NCBI RefSeq assembly: GCF_026672375.1
Contig: NZ_JAPPRA010000001.1
Coordinates: forward strand, 3,224,001-3,288,000
DNA: 64,000 bases
Source: Caulobacter sp. SL161
GTDB taxonomy: Bacteria > Pseudomonadota > Alphaproteobacteria > Caulobacterales > Caulobacteraceae
Reading direction: 5' to 3'
The notes beneath the pieces are model-generated. The model saw only the letters and a program-made list of their open reading frames with translations. It did no database searches and had not been told where the DNA came from. This document shows positions 10,174 through 17,536 of this stretch, piece by piece. A program made the position numbers and the translations under genes. The stretch's first letter is position 1; each line of letters starts with the position of its first letter.

Positions 10174-10213
10174 AGCCTGTTGGGTCAGATCGGTCGATCT
10201 GGCCCAACAGGCT
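10174..10213. repeat. 40-nt near-perfect palindrome upstream of the zeta-inhibitor gene
   Basis: Two 18-base arms, AGCCTGTTGGG.. and its complement, flank a 4-base GGTC loop with a single T/G wobble position. It sits 19-58 bases upstream of the zeta-inhibitor start, thus probably in its 5' leader. No T-run follows on either strand, so a classic terminator is unlikely. It may be an operator or a leader hairpin. Confidence 0.75.
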
Positions 10214-10231
10214 CTAATTCCAAATCATTTT

Positions 10232-10279
10232 GAGCATGATGGTCGCCAAAACCGGCGTCCACTTTCGGCTATCATGCTC
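10232..10279. repeat. Alphaproteobacterial-type palindromic repeat (GAGCATGAT...ATCATGCTC)
   Basis: Perfect 9-base arms GAGCATGAT and ATCATGCTC enclose a stretch with CCAAAACCGG and CCACTTTCGG. This resembles a hairpin element that I know to be scattered through intergenic regions of Rhizobiales and relatives. It is isolated here. Confidence 0.6.
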
Positions 10280-10541
10280 CTACGCGGGCTGCATATATCG
10301 TGGCGCTCGTCGCTGCAATCGGCGGATAAGCCGCAGGCGACGTTTCGTATCTATCCTAGACCAAACTCCCGCCGTTGGTTTGCGAACACCGGCTCATTCG
10401 GGTACGGTCCTCAGGAATTTTTAAGTGAGCGGCCTTGAGTCGAACGCCGCGCGCAGCTATCCGCCGCGCGCGCTTTTCGTTTTCCGGGAAGATCCTGGGC
10501 TGAGGCGGCGCGCGATTCCGGAAAGGGCCTCGACGAGAGCC
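10280..10541. other. Gene-free region upstream of purC
   Basis: Apart from the two palindromes to its left, this stretch has no convincing ORF. It should contain the purC promoter. It is locally less GC-rich between about 10290 and 10420 and includes a GAATTTTTAAG patch at 10411-10424. I recognise no riboswitch. Confidence 0.5.
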
Positions 10542-11300
10542 ATGACGACCCGTCGCAAGAAGATCTACGAAGGCAAGGCCAAGATCCTTTACGAGGGGCC
10601 GGAGCCCGGCACGCTGATCCAGTATTTCAAGGACGACGCGACGGCGTTCAACGCGCAGAAAAAGGCCATCCTCGAGGGCAAGGGCGTCATCAACAACCGG
10701 ATCAGCGAGTACATCATGACTCGCCTGAACGGCATCGGCGTCCAGAACCACTTCATCCGCCGCCTGAACCTGCGCGAGCAGCTGATCAAGGAAGTCGAGA
10801 TCGTTCCGCTCGAAGTCGTGGTGCGCAACATCGCCGCGGGTTCGATCGCCACGCGCCTGGGCCTGACCGAGGGTCAGCCGCTGCCGCGCTCGATCATCGA
10901 ATTCTACTACAAGGACGACAAGCTCGGCGACCCGATGGTCACCGAGGAGCACATCACCGCGTTCAACTGGGCCGCCACCCAGGAGATCGACGACATGATG
11001 GCCATGGCCCTGCGGGTGAACGACTATCTGTCGGGTCTGTTCGCCGGCGTCGGCATCACCCTGGTGGACTTCAAGGTCGAGTTCGGCCGCGTCTACGAAG
11101 GCGACTTCAGCCGCGTCATCCTGGCCGACGAGATCAGCCCCGACAGCTGCCGCCTGTGGGACACCGTGACCAACGAGAAGCTGGACAAGGACCGCTTCCG
11201 CCGGGATCTGGGCAATGTCATCGAAAGCTACACCGAGGTGGCTCGCCGCCTTGGCATCATGAAGGAAATGCCGACCGTCATTCAGGGCGGCGTGCACTAG
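10542..11300 (+). CDS. purC: Phosphoribosylaminoimidazole-succinocarboxamide synthase
   Basis: 252 residues, normal for bacterial PurC. It begins [17 protein letters not shown], the nucleotide-binding KIYEGKAK motif, and has the SAICAR-synthetase signatures [12 protein letters not shown] (about 87-98) and LVDFKVEFG (about 170-178). It joins aspartate to CAIR in purine synthesis. ATG 10542 is chosen because the family N-terminus starts there, although the frame is open further upstream. purS follows after a repeat element, so the two are probably one transcript. Confidence 0.96.
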   Translation: MTTRRKKIYEGKAKILYEGPEPGTLIQYFKDDATAFNAQKKAILEGKGVINNRISEYIMTRLNGIGVQNHFIRRLNLREQLIKEVEIVPLEVVVRNIAAGSIATRLGLTEGQPLPRSIIEFYYKDDKLGDPMVTEEHITAFNWAATQEIDDMMAMALRVNDYLSGLFAGVGITLVDFKVEFGRVYEGDFSRVILADEISPDSCRLWDTVTNEKLDKDRFRRDLGNVIESYTEVARRLGIMKEMPTVIQGGVH

Positions 11301-11301
11301 A

Positions 11302-11460
11302 AAAACCCTTCTCCCATAGGGAGAAGGAGGGGCCCGCGCGTCCAGGGACGCGTGGGAGGATGAGGGGCTTCACCCCGTCCGGACCGCCCCGCAACCCCTC
11401 ACCCTCCCATGCTGCGCATGGGCCCCTCCCTCTCCCTCTGGGAGAGGGTCGCGAAAAGGT
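11302..11460. repeat. Intergenic palindromic repeat between purC and purS (family A-related)
   Basis: Two CCTTCTCCC/GGGAGAAGG and CCCTCTCCC/GGGAGAGGG hairpins flank inner CACGCGT/ACGCGTG and CCCATGCTGCGCATGGG stems. The element sits within a presumed purCS operon, so if transcribed it would put strong hairpins between the two cistrons. Confidence 0.65.
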
Positions 11461-11463
11461 AAG

Positions 11464-11706
11464 ATGATGAAAGCCACCGTCCACGTGTTCCTGAAGCCCG
11501 GCGTTCTCGACGTTCAGGGCAAGGCTGTCGAGAACGCCCTGCATGGCCTGGGCTGGCCGTCGGTGAAGGACGCCCGCGTCGGCCGCGTCATCGAGTTCGA
11601 CCTGGACGCCACCGACGCCGAAGCCGCCAAGGCCGAGGTCAAGACCATGTGCGAGAAGCTGCTCGCCAACACGGTCATCGAAAGCTACCGCATCGACGTG
11701 GCCTGA
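11464..11706 (+). CDS. purS: Phosphoribosylformylglycinamidine synthase subunit PurS
   Basis: 80 residues, typical for PurS. The sequence KATVHVFLKPGVLDVQGKAV at the N-terminus is the family hallmark, and the C-terminus ends with the conserved LLANTVIESYRID. PurS dimers bridge PurL and PurQ in the three-component FGAM synthase. Its partners purQ and purL lie 4.5 and 6.2 kb downstream rather than adjacent. The start may be the first or second of two consecutive ATGs (11464 or 11467). Confidence 0.95.
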   Translation: MMKATVHVFLKPGVLDVQGKAVENALHGLGWPSVKDARVGRVIEFDLDATDAEAAKAEVKTMCEKLLANTVIESYRIDVA

Positions 11707-11721
11707 GGCCGGCGGGGGCGC

Positions 11722-11868
11722 AACGGACCAGCGCCGCGAGCCCCCACCGGACCGCTTCGCGGTCGTCCGCCCTCATAGGGGGCAGAAGGCCGCGACCATT
11801 CTTCTTCCCCCTATGGGGGAGGAGCGCCGCAGGCGCGGAGGGGGCCGTCAAGGTCCATCAAAAGCCCA
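11722..11868. repeat. Intergenic palindromic repeat, family A copy 5
   Basis: The gap between the convergent purS and TetR genes holds the hairpin GACCG-CTTCG-CGGTC at 11750-11764 and a CCCCCTATGGGGG hairpin near 11803-11820. Confidence 0.7.
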
Positions 11869-11871
11869 ACC

Positions 11872-12495
11872 CTACCCCCCAAAGCTGACCCTCAAGGTCG
11901 CCAGACTGGTCTGCCGGATCGGCTCCAGGTCCATGCCCGGATCGATCAGCAGCTGGGTCGACACGCCCAGCAGCAGTGACCCCACCATCAGCGCCGCCGC
12001 ATCGGCGTCCAGCGTCTGCCGGATGACACCCTCGGCCTGCCCGCGTAACACCAGCGCCTCCAGACGCTCCTCCGCCGCCTTGTGGGCGACGGCGAACGGC
12101 GCGCGCAGGTCGGACATGTCGCCGACCGCGCCGGCCATCATCACGAAATAGGCCCGTAGCTCACCGTCCTGAGCCAAGGTGGTCAGGAACGCGTCGACAA
12201 AGCCCAGAACGGCCTCCAGCCCATTCAGCTGGTCCAGCCGCCGGTCGTCCATCTGCGCCTGGAGCCGCGCCTGCAACCGGGCGATCAGCGCCTCGATCAG
12301 CCCCTGCTTTGATCCGAACCGCTGGGTGGCCAGACCCCGGCTGTAGCCCGCCCGCGCGCCGATATTCTCGAAAGTCGCCGCCGCCACGCCTTGCTCGGCG
12401 ATCAGTTCGGCGGCGGCGCGTAGCAGCTCGGCCTCCGACTGCTGGCGGCGGTCGGATTGGGTGCGGCGCTCGGGGACCTTAAGGGACGATGTCAT
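11872..12495 (-). CDS. TetR/AcrR family transcriptional regulator
   Basis: 207 residues with an N-terminal TetR helix-turn-helix (about 15-65: ELLRAAAELIAEQGVAAAT, FENIGARAGYSRGLATQRFG) and a ligand-binding C-terminal domain. ATG 12495 was chosen; an upstream TTG would add 12 residues lying in the operator. It is divergent from a cytochrome P450 gene, and a nested palindrome lies between them. It most likely represses the P450/rubredoxin genes and itself in response to a small hydrophobic ligand. Confidence 0.88.
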   Translation of the reverse strand: MTSSLKVPERRTQSDRRQQSEAELLRAAAELIAEQGVAAATFENIGARAGYSRGLATQRFGSKQGLIEALIARLQARLQAQMDDRRLDQLNGLEAVLGFVDAFLTTLAQDGELRAYFVMMAGAVGDMSDLRAPFAVAHKAAEERLEALVLRGQAEGVIRQTLDADAAALMVGSLLLGVSTQLLIDPGMDLEPIRQTSLATLRVSFGG

Positions 12496-12509
12496 CTTGT
12501 CGAACTTAG

Positions 12510-12535
12510 TTATTTGTTGGACAACAAGCAAATAA
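12510..12535. promoter_or_regulatory. Putative TetR operator in the tetR-P450 divergent region
   Basis: Outer arms TTATTTG and CAAATAA (12510-12516 and 12529-12535) enclose an overlapping inner palindrome TTGTTG-GA-CAACAA (12514-12527). The site is AT-rich in a GC-rich region and lies 15 bases from the regulator start, as expected of a TetR-family operator. Confidence 0.65.
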
Positions 12536-12581
12536 TTGAGATGGCCGCAGAGCCATCCTCGGGAGGAGCCAGGAGGCCTGC

Positions 12582-13856
12582 ATGACGATCTCGACCGACA
12601 TCGCCAACACCATTATCGACCCCAAGGCCTACGCCGACGGCGACCGGATCGACCAGGCCTTCGCCCAGCTGCGCCGCGAAGCGCCGCTCGACATCGCCCA
12701 GCCTGACGGCTTCGATCCGTTCTGGGTGGTCACGCGCCACGCCGACATTCTGGAGGTCGAGCGCCAGAACGAGCTGTTCCACAACGGCGACCGCGCCACC
12801 GTCGTCACCACCATCGAGGCCGACAAGAAGGTGCGCGAGATGATGGGCGGGTCCCCTCACCTCGTCCGCTCGCTGGTCCAGATGGATAACCCCGACCACT
12901 TCGCCTATCGCAAGATCACCCAAGGTGCCCTGCTGCCGCAGAACCTGCGGGCGCTGGAGGCCCGGATCCGCGAGATCGCCCGCGGCTTCGTCGACCGCAT
13001 GGCCGAGCACGGCGACCGCTGCGACTTCGCCCGCGACGTGGCGTTCCTGTATCCGCTGCACGTCATCATGGAGGTGCTGGGCGTCCCCGAGAGCGACGAG
13101 CCCCGCATGCTGAAACTGACCCAGGAGCTGTTCGGCAACGCCGACCCGGACCTGAACCGCACCGGCAAGTCGGTGACCGACGTCGGCGAGGGCGTCGACA
13201 GCATCCAGTCCGTGGTCATGGACTTCATGATGTACTTCAACGCCATCACCGAGGACCGCCGGGCCAATCCGCGCAACGACCTGGCCACCCTGATCGCCAA
13301 CGGCAAGATCAACGGCGAGCCGATGGGTCACCTGGAGGCGATGAGCTACTACATCATCGCCGCCACCGCCGGGCACGACACCACCTCCTCGACCACCGCC
13401 GGCGCGCTGTGGGCCCTGGCCGAAAACCCCGACCAGTTCGCCAAGGTGAAGGCCGATCCGTCGCTGATCCCGGGCCTGATCGAGGAGTCGATCCGCTGGG
13501 TGACGCCCGTGAAGCACTTCATGCGCACCGCCACCGCCGACGCTGAACTGGCGGGCAAGAAGATCGCCAAGGGCGACTGGATGATGCTGTCCTATCCGTC
13601 CGGCAACCGCGACGAGGCGGTGTTCGACAAGCCCTTCGAGTTCCGCGTCGACCGCACCCCCAACAAGCACGTCGCCTTCGGCTACGGCGCGCACATCTGC
13701 CTGGGCCAGCACCTGGCGCGGATGGAGATGCGGGTGCTGTGGGAGGAGCTGTTCGCCCGCCTCGATCATGTCGAGCTGGACGGCGCGCCCACCCGCATGG
13801 TCGCCAACTTCGTCTGCGGCCCGAAGTCGGTGCCGATCCGCTTCAAGATGCACTGA
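12582..13856 (+). CDS. Cytochrome P450 (CYP108-like)
   Basis: A 424-residue soluble P450. The I-helix oxygen-activation motif AGHDTTSS is near residues 262-270, the K-helix ExxR motif is EESIR at 301-305, and the haem-binding loop FGYGAHICLGQ starts at 366 with the Cys ligand at 373. There is no membrane anchor, as expected of bacterial class I P450s. The pattern recalls the CYP108 (P450terp) family. It is preceded by a strong SD and followed 10 bases later by a rubredoxin gene, a possible electron donor. The substrate is unknown; TetR control suggests a terpenoid or xenobiotic. Confidence 0.93.
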   Translation: MTISTDIANTIIDPKAYADGDRIDQAFAQLRREAPLDIAQPDGFDPFWVVTRHADILEVERQNELFHNGDRATVVTTIEADKKVREMMGGSPHLVRSLVQMDNPDHFAYRKITQGALLPQNLRALEARIREIARGFVDRMAEHGDRCDFARDVAFLYPLHVIMEVLGVPESDEPRMLKLTQELFGNADPDLNRTGKSVTDVGEGVDSIQSVVMDFMMYFNAITEDRRANPRNDLATLIANGKINGEPMGHLEAMSYYIIAATAGHDTTSSTTAGALWALAENPDQFAKVKADPSLIPGLIEESIRWVTPVKHFMRTATADAELAGKKIAKGDWMMLSYPSGNRDEAVFDKPFEFRVDRTPNKHVAFGYGAHICLGQHLARMEMRVLWEELFARLDHVELDGAPTRMVANFVCGPKSVPIRFKMH

Positions 13857-13866
13857 GGCGGCGGCG

Positions 13867-14046
13867 ATGAGCGCGGAACCCTTCAAGGTCTGGCAGTGCC
13901 GCACCTGCGGCTACATCTATGACGAGGAACAGGGCGACCCCGGCGAGGGCCTGGCGGCCGGCACCCGCTGGGCCGACATCCCGGCGGGGTGGGTCTGTCC
14001 CTTGTGCGGCACGCCGAAGTCGGACTTCGACATGATCGAGCTCTAG
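13867..14046 (+). CDS. Rubredoxin
   Basis: 59 residues with the two CxxC knuckles C11-x2-C14 (CRTCGYIYDE) and C44-x2-C47 (CPLCGTPKSDF) that bind one iron. Spacing and length are standard. It starts 10 bases after the P450 stop and is very probably co-transcribed. Rubredoxins serve alkane hydroxylases and other redox systems; use as a P450 donor would be unusual, since 2Fe-2S ferredoxins normally do this. Confidence 0.95.
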   Translation: MSAEPFKVWQCRTCGYIYDEEQGDPGEGLAAGTRWADIPAGWVCPLCGTPKSDFDMIEL

Positions 14047-14119
14047 AAAAATCCCCTGCCCCCTTCCGCTCGAAGCCTCGCCGCACAATGTTCGGACGCA
14101 AGCGGAAGGGAGACCGTCT

Positions 14120-14605
14120 ATGAGCGCGAAGTTCCACCTGGCCCAGGTCAATGTCGGTCGCCTGAAGGCCCCGATCGATCATCCGCTGATCAAGGACTTC
14201 GCCGACAACCTAGACCGTATCAACGCGCTGGCAGAGGCCTCGCCGGGCTTCGTCTGGCGCCTCACGGGCGACGGCAACAACGCCACCGACCTGGCGATCG
14301 ACAACGATCCGCTGTTTATCCCGAACCTGTCGGTCTGGAGCGACATCCCCTCGCTCGGCGCCTTCGTCTATCGCAGCGGCCACATCGAGATCATGCGCCG
14401 CCGCCGCGAATGGTTCGAGCACATGGACCTCTACATGGCCCTGTGGTGGGTCCCGGCGGGCCATACGCCCACCGTCGAGGAGGCCCTGCAGAAGCTGGCG
14501 CATCTGGAGGCCCACGGCCCGACGCCGGCGGCCTTCACCTTCAAGGTCCCCTTCCCCGCGCCCACCGGCGAGGCGGTGGAGCCGGAGTTGGACGAATGCG
14601 CCTAG
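14120..14605 (+). CDS. DUF3291 domain-containing protein
   Basis: 161 residues with no signal peptide. The opening (FHLAQVNVGRLKAPIDHPLI) and the central motif SLGAFVYRSGHIEIMRRRREWF are those of DUF3291, an alpha/beta-barrel family related to dimeric monooxygenase-like folds. WWVPAGHTPTVEEA is also typical. No enzyme activity is established to my knowledge. A GGAAGGGAG ribosome-binding site precedes ATG 14120. It lies 73 bases after the rubredoxin gene on the same strand and may belong to the P450 operon. Confidence 0.8.
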   Translation: MSAKFHLAQVNVGRLKAPIDHPLIKDFADNLDRINALAEASPGFVWRLTGDGNNATDLAIDNDPLFIPNLSVWSDIPSLGAFVYRSGHIEIMRRRREWFEHMDLYMALWWVPAGHTPTVEEALQKLAHLEAHGPTPAAFTFKVPFPAPTGEAVEPELDECA

Positions 14606-14913
14606 CGCCCAGAAGGCGGAGCGCACAGGCGTAACCGGACCGGAGCCCCGGCGGCGCGGGCGATGACGCCCTTGGCTTCAAGATCGAGCTGCACGGCCTT
14701 GAGCCACCAACCCGCCGTCTTCCCCTGAGGAAACAGGTCGTCTGGAAGGCGAGAAAGTAGCGCATCCTTGGCTGCGGCGACCGTCAGCCCGGGCGCTTCA
14801 AGTGGCAGAACAGACAGGAGCGCTTCTCGCATCGCGTCGTACTTGGCGCGATCGACCCGCTCGACGTGGCCGGGCGTACTGACGTTCTGGATCTCGATCT
14901 TGTCATCAGGCAT
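14602..14913 (-). CDS. Small DUF6958-like protein
   Basis: 103 residues, hydrophilic. It begins MPDDKIEIQNVSTPGHVERVDRAKYDAM; the sequence reads as a winged-helix-like small domain (LTVAAAKDALLSRLPDDLFP, GWWLKAVQLDLEAKGVI), resembling DUF6958. It overlaps the stop of the DUF3291 gene tail-to-tail by 4 bases and the preceding minus-strand gene by 8 bases, so it is the last gene of a TetR-DUF6151-DUF6958 operon. The function is unknown. Confidence 0.65.
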   Translation of the reverse strand: MPDDKIEIQNVSTPGHVERVDRAKYDAMREALLSVLPLEAPGLTVAAAKDALLSRLPDDLFPQGKTAGWWLKAVQLDLEAKGVIARAAGAPVRLRLCAPPSGR

Positions 14914-15454
14914 CGACCTGGCCCTCCACGCGCACCGTCGGATTGCGGAAGCCCATGCGGATCCAGGCGCTGAGCAGTTTCATGTAGAAGGTGACCGAGT
15001 GGGTCTTCAGGTTGGGGATGTCATCGGGCAGCCCCGACGCATCTGGCAGGTCTCCCACCATGGTTCGAAGCTCTGGCCTTGGACGGACCTCGCGCGGCCA
15101 GAGACCCAGATAGAGACTGAGCCAGTGGGCGCCCTTCATTTCGAGGAAGATGGGTGTGTTGCAGCAACTGGCGACAATGCGCCGCGTGTCCGCCTCCGGC
15201 GACAGCCTGAACGCCCTCAGCCCTTCCTCGCCAGCGAGAATGCGGACCCGGTCCTTGCGATATTCGGCGAAGGGCGTGGCTCCATATGTGGTGAGCATGT
15301 TGGGGCCTCCGGGCAGCGCGGCGAGGCGCTTCGCGGCGGTCCGACAGCTGTCGCAGAGGCACTCCGAAACCAGGATCGGCTCGCCGGCCACCGCTAACCG
15401 GGTTTTGCCGCACGCGCAGGCGACAGAGGCGCAGATCGGGGCCGACTTGCTCAT
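14906..15454 (-). CDS. DUF6151 / GFA-like zinc protein
   Basis: 182 residues. The N-terminus has a cysteine pattern C8, C13-x-C15, then C32-x-C34-x2-C37 (ECLCDSCRT) and a later SCCNTP. This resembles the zinc-binding scaffold of GFA (glutathione-dependent formaldehyde-activating/CENP-V) proteins. It overlaps the upstream TetR gene by ATGA (4 bases), implying translational coupling. The catalytic role is not known; members may act on glutathione adducts. Confidence 0.7.
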   Translation of the reverse strand: MSKSAPICASVACACGKTRLAVAGEPILVSECLCDSCRTAAKRLAALPGGPNMLTTYGATPFAEYRKDRVRILAGEEGLRAFRLSPEADTRRIVASCCNTPIFLEMKGAHWLSLYLGLWPREVRPRPELRTMVGDLPDASGLPDDIPNLKTHSVTFYMKLLSAWIRMGFRNPTVRVEGQVDA

Positions 15455-16083
15455 GCGACGTCTTCGGGACAGGCGAACAGCAGCCGGATGTACTGCTCAA
15501 GATGATCCAGGCTCTCCCGCGCCAGATCCGGGGCGCCCCCCGCTTTAGCAAGCACGAAGCCGCCCTGAATCACCGCCTGCGTATGGCGAGCAAGGCTTTC
15601 GGCCGTCCAACCTCCGGAAACGCCGCGCGCGACGCGGGCCTCTTCGATGTCGGCAACCAGCGTCGCAGCGTGACCGAAGATGCTGGCGCCGCAAGCGTCG
15701 CGGATTCCCGGTGAGCTCAGATAAACCTCCTGGACCATGGCGCCGACCAGACAACAGGACTGCGCCAGATCCTCGGTGATGATCGCCTTGCGAAACGCCA
15801 CATAGGCCAGCACCCGCTCTAGCGGGTCAGCCGGCAGGTGATAGGGCGCTGCGGCGAAGAAATCCGAGGTGGTCCTGGCCCAGTATTCGGCGGCGGCGAC
15901 GCCGAGGGCCTCCTTGCTGGCGAAGTTGTGAAAGAACGCCCCCTTGGTGACGGCCGCCATCCTGCAAAGGTCGTCGATACTCGTCGCCGCGAAGCCCTTT
16001 GCGCGGATCACATCCCGCGCGGCCTCTAATAGCCGGGTTCGAGCGTCACCGCGCTCAGGCGCGTGTTTCGTAGGTCGAGACAT
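15451..16083 (-). CDS. TetR/AcrR family transcriptional regulator
   Basis: 210 residues with a TetR DNA-binding domain (TRLLEAARDVIRAKGFAATS, then IDDLCRMAAVTKGAFFHNFA) and a C-terminal regulatory domain containing two adjacent cysteines (DLAQSCCLVGAM). ATG 16083 places the putative operator (16093-16112) just upstream; ATG 16095 would put the start inside the operator. It is the first gene of a three-gene operon with DUF6151 and DUF6958 proteins and presumably autoregulates it. Confidence 0.85.
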   Translation of the reverse strand: MSRPTKHAPERGDARTRLLEAARDVIRAKGFAATSIDDLCRMAAVTKGAFFHNFASKEALGVAAAEYWARTTSDFFAAAPYHLPADPLERVLAYVAFRKAIITEDLAQSCCLVGAMVQEVYLSSPGIRDACGASIFGHAATLVADIEEARVARGVSGGWTAESLARHTQAVIQGGFVLAKAGGAPDLARESLDHLEQYIRLLFACPEDVA

Positions 16084-16092
16084 TCTCAATTT

Positions 16093-16112
16093 CATACCGA
16101 TCGGTTTGTATG
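16093..16112. promoter_or_regulatory. Putative TetR operator upstream of the DUF6151 operon
   Basis: CATAC and GTATG arms flank a region that includes the perfect decamer ACCGATCGGT (16096-16105). It lies 10 bases upstream of the regulator start, where an autorepressor would bind. Confidence 0.6.
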
Positions 16113-16221
16113 AATCAAGAGGCAAGTCGTCTCGCTGGCCAAAGCGGCCTACATGCTGCTTTCGCCGGCCCAGTGCGGAGCCCCCTGACATCCCGCCCGA
16201 ACGGTGCTACACGCCCGCGCC

Positions 16222-16884
16222 ATGAAAGCCGCCGTCATCGTTTTTCCGGGTTCGAACTGCGATCGTGACTGCAAGGTCGCCATCGAGCGCTCCGCTGGGG
16301 CGCGTGTCGACATGGTCTGGCACCAGGAGACGGCGCTGCCGGAAGACCTGGACTTGATCGTCCTGCCCGGCGGCTTCTCGTATGGCGACTATCTGCGCTG
16401 CGGCGCCATGGCCGCTCAGAGCCCGGTGATGAAAGAGGTCGTCACGGCCGCCGGCAAGGGCGTGGCCGTGGTCGGCATCTGCAACGGCTTTCAGGTGCTG
16501 ACCGAGGTCGGCCTGCTGCCCGGCGCCCTGCTGCGCAATGCGGGTCTCAAGTACGTCTGCAAGCCGGTCGAGCTGGACATCGTCAACGGCCAGACCCGCT
16601 TCACCGCCGGCTATGGCGAACAACGCCAGGCGGTGATGACCGTCGGCAACGGCGAGGGCAACTACTTCGCCGATGAAGAGACGCTGGACCGTCTCGAAGG
16701 CGAAGGCCAGGTGGTGTTCCGTTACAAGGAAAACCCCAACGGCTCGGCCCGCGACATCGCCGGCATCGTCAACAAGGGCGGCAACGTCCTGGGCCTGATG
16801 CCCCACCCCGACCGCGCCTTCGACGCCGATCTGGGCTCCGAAGACGGCGCGGTGCTGTTCCGCAGCATCTTCCAGAGCGCTTAG
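16222..16884 (+). CDS. purQ: Phosphoribosylformylglycinamidine synthase subunit PurQ
   Basis: 220 residues, a class I glutamine amidotransferase. It begins [17 protein letters not shown]; the nucleophile is Cys87 in GICNGFQ and the catalytic His lies in [10 protein letters not shown] near the C-terminus. It supplies ammonia from glutamine to PurL in FGAM synthase, with PurS as adaptor. ATG 16222 matches the family N-terminus. It is separated from purS by seven unrelated genes. Confidence 0.96.
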   Translation: MKAAVIVFPGSNCDRDCKVAIERSAGARVDMVWHQETALPEDLDLIVLPGGFSYGDYLRCGAMAAQSPVMKEVVTAAGKGVAVVGICNGFQVLTEVGLLPGALLRNAGLKYVCKPVELDIVNGQTRFTAGYGEQRQAVMTVGNGEGNYFADEETLDRLEGEGQVVFRYKENPNGSARDIAGIVNKGGNVLGLMPHPDRAFDADLGSEDGAVLFRSIFQSA

Positions 16885-16952
16885 TCGCTCAGCCCCCTGA
16901 TCGGACGGGCGAGACCTCAAGCATCCTCGAGCCGCCGGTCGGCGCGATAGAC

Positions 16953-16984
16953 AAAAAGGGCCGGCGGATTGACCGCCGGCCCCT
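16953..16984 (-). terminator. Rho-independent terminator after the 63-residue gene
   Basis: On the minus strand, GGGCCGGCGG pairs with CCGCCGGCCC around a 5-base loop and is followed by TTTTTGTC. It lies 6 bases beyond the stop of the small minus-strand gene and supports that gene being real. Confidence 0.88.
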
Positions 16985-16989
16985 TCTCG

Positions 16990-17181
16990 TTAGCGGCCGC
17001 CGGGCTTAGCCGCTTCCTTGCCAACGGCGTCCGGACTAGGCGCCGTCTTGCCGGGAGCCACCTCGGCGCCAGGCTTGAGCCCCTGCTCGGCTTGGCGCTC
17101 GCCGGTCTTCTGCTGCTGGTCGGGCGCCTTGCGGTGCTGGTCGTTCGGTTGTTGTTGCGGGATATGGGTCGGTTCGGCCAT
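16990..17181 (-). CDS. Small hydrophilic low-complexity protein, probable general stress gene
   Basis: 63 residues, rich in Gln, Pro, Lys and Glu, with no Cys or Trp and no hydrophobic segment (for example PQQQPNDQHRKAPDQQQKTG). It is probably intrinsically disordered. I do not recognise the family. Its reality is supported by a Shine-Dalgarno AAGGA before ATG 17181, a terminator just after the stop, and an EcfG-type promoter (GGAAC-N16-CGTT) about 50 bases upstream. By analogy with other small hydrophilic general-stress proteins it may protect against drying or osmotic stress; that is inference. Confidence 0.75.
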   Translation of the reverse strand: MAEPTHIPQQQPNDQHRKAPDQQQKTGERQAEQGLKPGAEVAPGKTAPSPDAVGKEAAKPGGR

Positions 17182-17231
17182 CGGACTTGTCCTTGCTGCT
17201 GACCGCGCGCTATCGACGCGGACAGGGAGAG

Positions 17232-17256
17232 AACGGCTCCGGGCGCTGCCTGTTCC
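17232..17256 (-). promoter_or_regulatory. EcfG/SigT-type general stress promoter
   Basis: On the minus strand, GGAAC (17256-17252), a 16-base spacer and CGTT (17235-17232) match the alphaproteobacterial EcfG consensus. The -10 lies 50 bases upstream of the 63-residue gene, leaving a leader of about 40 bases. Confidence 0.75.
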
Positions 17257-17285
17257 TCCGAACAGGCCACTTAACTGCGGTTAAG

Positions 17286-17478
17286 TTTCAGAATTTTCGT
17301 GATTTTTTCGATCACTCACCCCTCTATGCAATGCGCGTCCGCCCTGCGGCCCGTCGGCGCGCCCTGCCCCTCTCTCCAAGGCAAAGCTTCGCCTTACACG
17401 GGACGATTAGGGTTAACTCGCACCACCTAAGGGAGATGAGTGGAACAAAAGTTTCCTCTCAGCGACACCTAGCGCCAG
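17286..17478. other. Gene-free region between divergent small genes
   Basis: No ORF looks real here. A 16-base palindrome CTTAAC-TGCG-GTTAAG lies at its left edge (17270-17285), an AT-rich stretch with TTTTTTCGATC at about 17305-17320, and a GGTTAA half-site at 17410-17415. It should hold the promoter of the downstream small membrane protein gene. Confidence 0.5.
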
Positions 17479-17513
17479 AAAAAAGAAACGGAAGGCTGCG
17501 GCGGGAGCCTTCC
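17479..17513 (-). terminator. Terminator-like hairpin without an obvious gene
   Basis: On the minus strand, GGAAGGCT and AGCCTTCC form an 8-bp stem followed by GTTTCTTTTTTC. It lies just upstream of a plus-strand gene, and no minus-strand ORF precedes it, so it may end an antisense or small RNA. Confidence 0.6.
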
Positions 17514-17536
17514 CCGACGCGCAGGGTTAATACACC

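Noticed and set aside
17270-17285. CTTAAC-TGCG-GTTAAG as a CtrA box
   Set aside because: Spacing between the TTAA halves is 6, not 7. It remains an unexplained palindrome near the EcfG promoter.
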